Source of the DNA: Prevotella sp. CAG:1058
GTDB taxonomy: Bacteria > Bacteroidota > Bacteroidia > Bacteroidales > Bacteroidaceae
NCBI GenBank assembly: GCA_000433175.1
Contig: HF986661.1
Coordinates: 1-13,140, forward strand
Reading direction: 5' to 3'
DNA length: 13,140 bases
Program-made: the position numbers and the translations under genes
Part shown: positions 8,038 through 13,140 of the stretch, piece by piece
How the letters are laid out: each line of letters starts with the position of its first letter
Position numbering within the stretch: position 1 is the stretch's first letter
Notes under the pieces: model-generated
Database searches by the model: none
Told to the model about the DNA's origin: nothing
The model's input: only the letters and a program-made list of their open reading frames with translations

Positions 8038-8736
8038 TTAATTGTCCGTATTATTATTTTTCTTGAGGGGATCTTGTTTTGATAATATTTCCTTGTCTTT
8101 GATAAACTGAATAGAGTAAGCCACAAACAGTAGCACAGCAATAATAAATCCGACAATATCTATTATGCCCAATTTAATTCCATAGAAATAATAATTTGCG
8201 CTGGACCATGGCATATACATGTAAAACGTATTAATTAAGATTACGATAAGACGAAACTCTGTCGGACCGAAACTACTGTAGGTCAGACGGAACTCACCTT
8301 TAAGGATGGCACCAATATAAGTATAAATAGATAAACATAAATATCCGGCTAATATCAACATTGCAATATCAAGCCTTAGCATAGGTGAAAGGCCAGCGCC
8401 TATACACATGATACAAATGGTAATGGCATCAAGCGTATGATCGATAAAAAAGCCATAAACAGGTCTTTGTGTATTACGTACACGAGCTAATGTACCATCA
8501 AGGCTGTCCCCATACCAATTTATCACAAGTCCTAATGAAGAAAGCCAAAGCCATTGGATATTCCAACATGACAATAAAAAACCAAGTGCACAGATTACCG
8601 CTCCACCGACACCTAAGAATGTCAACATATCAGATGTGACCCAACTAGGTTGTTTTTGTGCCAACCATATTAATATTCGTTTTTCTGCGGCATTAAGCAG
8701 TGAAGTCTGTATCCTTTGTGAAGTTTCTTTACCCAT
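8038..8736 (-). CDS. CDP-alcohol phosphatidyltransferase family protein
   Basis: Membrane enzyme of 232 residues that transfers a phosphatidyl or related phospho-alcohol group from a CDP-activated donor to an alcohol acceptor, releasing CMP. The full family motif is present: D77-x2-D80-G81-x2-A84-R85-x9-G95-x3-D99-x3-D103, including both metal-binding aspartates at the end. About six hydrophobic segments follow the normal layout, and the N-terminal amphipathic stretch ending in VTSDMLTFLG (33-42) is typical. The start is ATG at 8736, about 30 bases after a good -7 box. The acceptor (glycerol phosphate, inositol phosphate, ethanolamine and so on) cannot be told from the motif. The GtrA and glycosyltransferase genes downstream suggest a specialised lipid or lipid-linked glycan rather than housekeeping phospholipid synthesis, but that is inference. 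Confidence 0.92.
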   Translation of the reverse strand: MGKETSQRIQTSLLNAAEKRILIWLAQKQPSWVTSDMLTFLGVGGAVICALGFLLSCWNIQWLWLSSLGLVINWYGDSLDGTLARVRNTQRPVYGFFIDHTLDAITICIMCIGAGLSPMLRLDIAMLILAGYLCLSIYTYIGAILKGEFRLTYSSFGPTEFRLIVILINTFYMYMPWSSANYYFYGIKLGIIDIVGFIIAVLLFVAYSIQFIKDKEILSKQDPLKKNNNTDN

Positions 8737-8767
8737 AGAATTTATTATTTGTTATAAGTTTGGTCTG

Positions 8768-8775
8768 CAAAGTTA
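8768..8775 (-). promoter_or_regulatory. -7 box for the CDP-alcohol transferase gene
   Basis: On the minus strand this reads TAACTTTG followed by CA, an exact match to TAnnTTTG and the same TTTGCA ending as two other boxes in this window. It lies 31 bases before the ATG at 8736. A clear -33 TTTG is not visible at 19-21 bases upstream, so the promoter may be weak or need an activator. Confidence 0.5.
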
Positions 8776-8999
8776 CAGCTTTATTACGAATTTTATACAT
8801 TTATGTAAGTTAAAGTTGTTAAACCTAAAAATTTTGGATGAAATATATCGGTGAAACGCCTGTATAGTTAATAATAGTTAGTAAAATATTACTAGATCAA
8901 AGATTAAACATAAAAAACTCGTTTACATTTTGCTCATAAATAGTTTTCAAGTTTGTTTGTTGTAAGATTGTATTTTAATTATGTTTTGCTTTATGATAA

Positions 9000-9025
9000 A
9001 AGCCAGGGCATGTCAGCCCTGGCTT
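9000..9025 (-). terminator. Rho-independent terminator of the DUF4301 gene
   Basis: Perfect 10-bp arms AAGCCAGGGC (9000-9009) and GCCCTGGCTT (9016-9025) enclose a 6-base loop. On the minus strand the stem runs into TTTTAT, a short U-tract. It sits 25 bases after the DUF4301 stop codon at 9051, an ordinary distance. Confidence 0.85.
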
Positions 9026-9050
9026 ACCTATTTTGTATTAATATGATTTT

Positions 9051-10571
9051 TTACTGATGCTGTTCTCTCAACAGGTCGTTAACTGTCTTAACAGGATTGA
9101 ATGTAGAGAGCGGTACCTCGACAAATATTGTATTCCAATCGCTCATTGCTCCATTCCATAATCCTGGAAGTTCGAGCGCCTTGAGTTCACGACCGTTTTT
9201 GCTCTTTGAGCTAATGAATCCTGTTGTTTTGTCTACATATTCAGGCAGGTTAAAGGGCTTTCCTTTATAATCTTTAATGGCACATACCAAATCAACAGGA
9301 TTAAAATGCGTTCCTTCGGCAAACATACGCATATATTCTGCGTTGTTTTTGTCAATTTGACTGCTTTCAAGGATCTGCAAACTTACAGTGCCGTCTTGGT
9401 TATAAGTGAGGAACGGACCACCTCCAGGTTCACCGACATTCTTTACAACTCCGCATACACGCATCGGACGGTTTAGCTTGCTACGCAGGTATATTACGAG
9501 CTCTGCATCTTCAAGTTGCTTTATGTCAGACTTGCGACAGCATAAGTCATGCTGAACGAAATGTATCATGTCTTCAAGCTGCTTATGAGTGTATTCGCCG
9601 GTGTCAAGCAGACGTAAATATTCAAATGCTCTGGCCTGCATGGTAACAAGTATGCCAGCTATGAGCTGTTTGTACGTTACTGTGTCGTCCTTTAAGCGGT
9701 CTGGCACAACGTTGTCGATGTTTTTAATGAATACAATATCGGCTTCGATGTCGTTGAGGTTTTGTATAAGTGCTCCATGTCCACCCGGACGGAACAGCAA
9801 AGTATTGTCGTTGTTGCGGAATGGTGTGTTGTCCGGGTTTGCGGCAATCGTATCCGTACTCGGCTTTTGTTCAGAGAAAGTAACATCGTAACGTATTCCG
9901 TATTTTTCGGCATACAGAGCGCATTTTTCGTCAACTTTTTTCTTGAACAGTTCACGGTGTTCGTGGCTTACTGTGAAGTGGATGTGGGCTTCACCTCCAC
10001 ATGCGGCGTACAAGGCACCTTCTACCAAATGCTCCTCAAGTGGCGTGCGTGGTCCTTCCGGATATTTATGGAACAGCAACAGGCCTTTGGGTAACTGACC
10101 ATAATTCAATCCTTTGGACTCGAGCATATTTGCTACAACAGCTTTGTATTGTCCTTCAGATATGAGGGTTGGTATGTCCTTACCTTCATTCTTGATACAA
10201 GTTGAGTTCAGTTCTTCATAGAATGCGAAATTCTTGATATTAGCAAAATACTTCTTTTCAAAGTCTGTCTGTGGCTCGTCGTTGTCGCCGTTAAGAAATG
10301 CGAACATGTCCTTGAACATGCGGCTGGCTGCACCGCTGGCAGGTACGAATTTAACAATCTTCTTGTCTCCTCCTGCCTTGTATTCATTCCATGCGTTAAC
10401 GTATTTCGAGCGCTCGTTGTCGGTTGGTGCTACAATACCGCGTCCTATTCCGGCTGCGGCTTCTATGCATAAAAATGGGAAACCCTGTTTGAACTGCTCA
10501 AGTTGGTTTTCCACCTGAGCTTCGCTTATGCCTTTGGCGGCAATTTGTTTTAAGTCTTCTTGTGATAACAT
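9051..10571 (-). CDS. DUF4301 family protein, nucleotidyltransferase-like motifs
   Basis: Cytoplasmic protein of 506 residues, the usual full length of the Bacteroidota family DUF4301, whose function is not established to my knowledge. Visible conserved blocks are KFVPASGAASRMFK at 74-87, TPLEEHLVEGA at 177-186, HFTVSHEH at 198-205, RPGGHGALIQNL at 261-272, FIKNIDNVVPD at 281-291, GEPGGGPF at 380-387 and a C-terminal SKSKNGRELKALELPGLWNG. The order of a glycine/arginine loop near the N-terminus, PGGHG and then a K/N-x-DN motif resembles UDP-sugar pyrophosphorylases, which carry GHGDxxxxL and NxDN motifs. I infer a GT-A-like nucleotidyltransferase fold, with the substrate unknown. The start is ATG at 10571. 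The gene is divergent from the RSH gene and has its own promoter box and terminator, so it is probably a single-gene unit. Confidence 0.9.
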   Translation of the reverse strand: MLSQEDLKQIAAKGISEAQVENQLEQFKQGFPFLCIEAAAGIGRGIVAPTDNERSKYVNAWNEYKAGGDKKIVKFVPASGAASRMFKDMFAFLNGDNDEPQTDFEKKYFANIKNFAFYEELNSTCIKNEGKDIPTLISEGQYKAVVANMLESKGLNYGQLPKGLLLFHKYPEGPRTPLEEHLVEGALYAACGGEAHIHFTVSHEHRELFKKKVDEKCALYAEKYGIRYDVTFSEQKPSTDTIAANPDNTPFRNNDNTLLFRPGGHGALIQNLNDIEADIVFIKNIDNVVPDRLKDDTVTYKQLIAGILVTMQARAFEYLRLLDTGEYTHKQLEDMIHFVQHDLCCRKSDIKQLEDAELVIYLRSKLNRPMRVCGVVKNVGEPGGGPFLTYNQDGTVSLQILESSQIDKNNAEYMRMFAEGTHFNPVDLVCAIKDYKGKPFNLPEYVDKTTGFISSKSKNGRELKALELPGLWNGAMSDWNTIFVEVPLSTFNPVKTVNDLLREQHQ

Positions 10572-10683
10572 AAGTATTGTTTTTATCAGGTTATAGTTGT
10601 GTTTTTAAGGTTGTTTCCAATCGTGAGGCACAATAATCATGTTTTTAATCTGTACATATTTCATGCCTCTTGGTTCTTTATTG

Positions 10684-10691
10684 CAAAAGTA
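10684..10691 (-). promoter_or_regulatory. -7 box for the DUF4301 gene
   Basis: On the minus strand this reads TACTTTTG followed by CA, an exact TAnnTTTG match. The implied leader is about 105 bases to the ATG at 10571. No clean -33 TTTG sits at the expected distance; the upstream stretch is T-rich instead. Confidence 0.5.
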
Positions 10692-10807
10692 ACGTTTTTC
10701 CTTTAAAAAACGAGCTCTCAGACATTAAAAAGTTATTACTTTTTGCAATAAAACTTAGATTTCTTATTTTCTATTGTTCAAAATTAAGGTTTCTCGGAAA
10801 AAATAAG

Positions 10808-10815
10808 TAAGTTTG
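10808..10815 (+). promoter_or_regulatory. -7 box overlapping the start region of the RSH gene
   Basis: TAAGTTTG followed by CA matches TAnnTTTG exactly and lies only six bases before the ATG at 10822. If used, transcription would begin at or next to the start codon, giving a leaderless message. No good -33 box is seen at 19-21 bases upstream; the nearest TTG (10774-10776) is 31 bases away. It also overlaps the TTG that could otherwise serve as an earlier start at 10813. Confidence 0.4.
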
Positions 10816-10821
10816 CATTCG

Positions 10822-13029
10822 ATGAACAGACTCATATTTACACGAAAGGAACTAAGCGATATCTTCAGTTATACAAGGAAACTGAGGACTAAAATCAGCA
10901 TGCTTGCCGAGGCGGATGATGAACATAAAGTTATTTCATATGTAACAAAGGCTATCAGGTCCGGTTCCATCAGCAGGGACGTATTCGGACTTAATCCTGT
11001 TTTGTCTGCCTTGCAAACGGCCGTGATTGCCGTTGATGAAATCGGGCTTAAACGTGACGGAGTTATTTCTATTCTTTTGTATGCTGTTGCCGAAACTGAT
11101 GAAGCAGGATTGGAAAGCATACGGCGCGACTTCGGAGATAATGTGGCACGCATCATTCATGGACTTGGAAAAATACAGGAACTTTACAAGATGAATCCCA
11201 TTATCGAGAGTGAGAATTTCCGTAACTTGTTACTCTCGTTTGCCGAGGACATGAGAGTGATCTTAATAATGATTGCCGATCGCGTAAACCTTATGAGACA
11301 GATAAGGGATACAGAGAACCTTGAGGCAAAGACGGAAGTAAGCCAGGAGGCGAGTTACCTGTATGCACCTTTGGCTCACAAGCTGGGTCTGTACAAATTG
11401 AAGAGCGAGTTGGAAGACCTCAGCCTGAAGTATCTTGAGCACGATGCTTACTACATGATAAAGGACAAGCTCAATGCCACCAAAAAGAGTCGTGATGCTT
11501 ATATTGAACGCTTCATAGCACCGATAGATAAAAAGCTGAAGGATGCAAAGCTCAAATTCCACATGAAAGGACGTACCAAGAGTATACACAGCATCTGGCA
11601 GAAGATGAAGAAACAGCAGTGTGGTTTCGAGGGCGTTTACGACCTTTTTGCAATACGTATAATCCTTGATTCGCCGGTTGAGTTGGAGAAGGTGCAATGC
11701 TGGCAGGTGTTTGCAATAATAACAGACATGTACCAACCTAATCCGAAACGCATGCGAGACTGGTTGAGCGTACCAAAGTCCAATGGGTACGAGAGCCTGC
11801 ATATAACTGTACTAGGTCCGGAGAACAAGTGGGTTGAAGTGCAGATACGTACGGAGCGAATGGATGAAATCGCCGAACGTGGACTGGCCGCCCACTGGCG
11901 TTACAAGGGCGTAAAAGGTGAAAGCGGTCTTGATGAATGGCTCAACAGCATCCGCACAGCTTTGGAAAATAAGGATGACCTACAAGTTATCGACCAGTTC
12001 AAGATGGATCTGTATGAAGACGAAGTTTTCGTATTCACTCCTAAAGGCGACCTGATGAAGTTTCCTAAAGGTGCAACCGTGTTGGACTTTGCTTATCGGA
12101 TACACTCAAATATAGGCAATCACTGCGTCGGAGCCAAAATCGGCGGTAAGGTTGTAACTTTCCGTTATGTGCTGAAGAATGGCGACCAGGTTGAAGTCAT
12201 GACATCGACCACGCAAAAGCCAAAACATGAATGGCTTAACATAGTCAAGACAAGTAGGGCAAAGGCTAAGATACGTATGGCTTTGAAAGACCAGACTGTG
12301 AAGGATGGAGCCTATGCCAAGGAAATGTTTGAGCGCAGACTGAAGAACAGGAAAATAGAATTTGAGGAAAGTGCAGTATCACACTTAATAAAGAAGCTTG
12401 GCTTTAAAGAGGCCAACGACTTTTACCGTAAGATTGCTGACGGAACGTTAGACGTCAACCAAGTAATTGACAAGTACCAGGAGTTACAGCAACATGACGC
12501 TAATGTAAGCTTGCAGCAGCAGTCACGCAGTGCTGAGGGTTTCAGTTATGAGAATCCCAACGAAGAAATAGCACGCTCAAGTGACGATGTGCTTGTTATT
12601 GACAGGAATCTGAAAGGGCTTGATTACAGCTTGTCAAAATGCTGTAATCCGATATACGGTGATGATGTCTTTGGTTTTGTGACTGTCAGTGGCGGGATAA
12701 AGATACACCGTAAAGACTGTCCGAATGCTCCGGAGTTGCGTAAACGTTTCGGGTATAGGATTGTGAAGGCAAAATGGAGCGGAAAGGGAAATTCGCAGTA
12801 TTCGATTACGTTACGAATAATTGGCAATGACGATATCGGTATCATTAACAATATAACGAGCATAATATCAAAAGAAGAGAAAATAATAATGCGTAACATC
12901 AATATCGATAGTAATGACGGACTTTTTAGCGGTAATCTTACTGTTAACGTTGAAGATACTTCACGCCTTGAACAGCTTATAAAGAAGATACGTAATGTTA
13001 AAGGTGTGAAGCAGATCATAAGGATATGA
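10822..13029 (+). CDS. relA: RelA/SpoT homologue, probable synthetase-only (p)ppGpp synthase
   Basis: Makes the alarmone (p)ppGpp by moving pyrophosphate from ATP to GDP or GTP in the stringent response. I choose ATG at 10822 (735 residues) over TTG at 10813, which lies in a promoter-like box. Domains in order: a degenerate HD hydrolase region (about 20-190), where the HD pair is replaced by Y87-A88 in LLYAVAET and the usual upstream His is missing; a synthetase (about 240-365) with GRTKSIHSIWQK at 250-261, YDLFAIRI at 273-280, RMRD at 310-313, SNGYESLH at 320-327 and the catalytic E339 in VEVQIRT; a TGS domain (401-460); a Cys/His zinc-finger-type domain (C607, C608, H629, C633); and a C-terminal ACT domain (about 655-735). 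Length and layout are those of long ribosome-associated RSH proteins. The stop is 78 bases before the right repeat, and no terminator is visible between them. Confidence 0.93.
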   Translation: MNRLIFTRKELSDIFSYTRKLRTKISMLAEADDEHKVISYVTKAIRSGSISRDVFGLNPVLSALQTAVIAVDEIGLKRDGVISILLYAVAETDEAGLESIRRDFGDNVARIIHGLGKIQELYKMNPIIESENFRNLLLSFAEDMRVILIMIADRVNLMRQIRDTENLEAKTEVSQEASYLYAPLAHKLGLYKLKSELEDLSLKYLEHDAYYMIKDKLNATKKSRDAYIERFIAPIDKKLKDAKLKFHMKGRTKSIHSIWQKMKKQQCGFEGVYDLFAIRIILDSPVELEKVQCWQVFAIITDMYQPNPKRMRDWLSVPKSNGYESLHITVLGPENKWVEVQIRTERMDEIAERGLAAHWRYKGVKGESGLDEWLNSIRTALENKDDLQVIDQFKMDLYEDEVFVFTPKGDLMKFPKGATVLDFAYRIHSNIGNHCVGAKIGGKVVTFRYVLKNGDQVEVMTSTTQKPKHEWLNIVKTSRAKAKIRMALKDQTVKDGAYAKEMFERRLKNRKIEFEESAVSHLIKKLGFKEANDFYRKIADGTLDVNQVIDKYQELQQHDANVSLQQQSRSAEGFSYENPNEEIARSSDDVLVIDRNLKGLDYSLSKCCNPIYGDDVFGFVTVSGGIKIHRKDCPNAPELRKRFGYRIVKAKWSGKGNSQYSITLRIIGNDDIGIINNITSIISKEEKIIMRNINIDSNDGLFSGNLTVNVEDTSRLEQLIKKIRNVKGVKQIIRI

Positions 13030-13107
13030 TGCGGGCTTTGCCATTTCTAATAATCAGTGACGGTGTTAGATATTGATTAAAAGGCGAATTTTTAAAGTAA
13101 AATAAAA

Positions 13108-13140
13108 TGTCTTGTCCTGGCAAAAGTTGACACATTTATG
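13108..13140. repeat. Right copy of 33-bp terminal inverted repeat (probable IS end)
   Basis: Exact reverse complement of 4..36. It begins TGTCTTGTCCTGG and runs to the last base of the window, so the identity may continue further outside. The upstream neighbour is AT-rich (AATAAAA), a common sort of IS target. An IS probably starts here, downstream of the RSH gene. Confidence 0.75.

Larger units (their letters stand above)
8737..9050. other. 314-base intergenic region between DUF4301 and CDP-alcohol transferase genes
   Basis: Both flanking genes read on the minus strand. The region holds the DUF4301 terminator at its right end and the -7 box of the CDP-alcohol transferase at its left end, so the two genes are separate transcription units. 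The middle (about 8800-8980) is very AT-rich, and I find no conserved-looking reading frame, tRNA or clear RNA fold in it. Confidence 0.6.

Noticed and set aside
8636..8854. 72-codon plus-strand frame at the CDP-alcohol transferase start
   Set aside because: It is antisense to the N-terminus of that gene and then runs through its promoter; the sequence is AT-rich without domain likeness.
11263..11802. 179-codon open frame antisense to the RSH gene
   Set aside because: It lies wholly inside a well-supported conserved gene on the other strand, resembles no known domain and has a composition typical of a shadow frame.
1..13140. The whole window as a proven composite transposon
   Set aside because: The inverted repeats fit the idea, but no transposase is in view, target duplications cannot be checked, and the genes are chromosomal in type, so it is kept only as one possibility.

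Overview
The window looks like a stretch of Bacteroidota chromosome, most likely Bacteroidales (Bacteroides/Prevotella-like). The evidence is a DUF4301 protein, a DUF4922 protein, start sites without clear Shine-Dalgarno sequences, and four -7 boxes of the Bacteroidota type TAnnTTTG placed upstream of genes. The genus cannot be fixed by eye.

Layout. Eight protein genes are complete. From left to right: a ZIP-family metal importer (+) faces a cation diffusion facilitator (-) across a strong shared terminator. Next, all on the minus strand, come an AmpG-like MFS permease, a very large multidomain protein (tandem GT-A glycosyltransferase domains, a HIT-like DUF4922 domain and a SpoIID/LytB domain), a GtrA-family membrane protein and a CDP-alcohol phosphatidyltransferase. 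A DUF4301 protein (-) with its own terminator follows. A RelA/SpoT-family alarmone synthetase (+) is divergent from it. The first and last 30-odd bases are a perfect 33-bp inverted repeat with TGT/ACA tips, which looks like the ends of two copies of an insertion sequence lying just outside the window.

How the genes may work together. The ZIP and CDF pair would balance uptake and export of zinc or a similar divalent metal. The CDP-alcohol transferase, GtrA protein and glycosyltransferase/DUF4922/SpoIID protein run in the same direction and fit the making or decoration of a lipid-linked or cell-wall-linked glycoconjugate. The AmpG-like permease downstream could connect to muropeptide traffic, because SpoIID domains cut peptidoglycan glycan strands. 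This is inference from domains and order. The RSH protein lacks the HD motif of its hydrolase domain while keeping its synthetase motifs, so it is probably a synthetase-only (RelA-type) enzyme.

The most unusual item is the roughly 1276-residue fusion. It joins domains normally found in different compartments in one chain, with no signal peptide or membrane segment that I can see. No RNA genes, CRISPR arrays or phage genes were seen.
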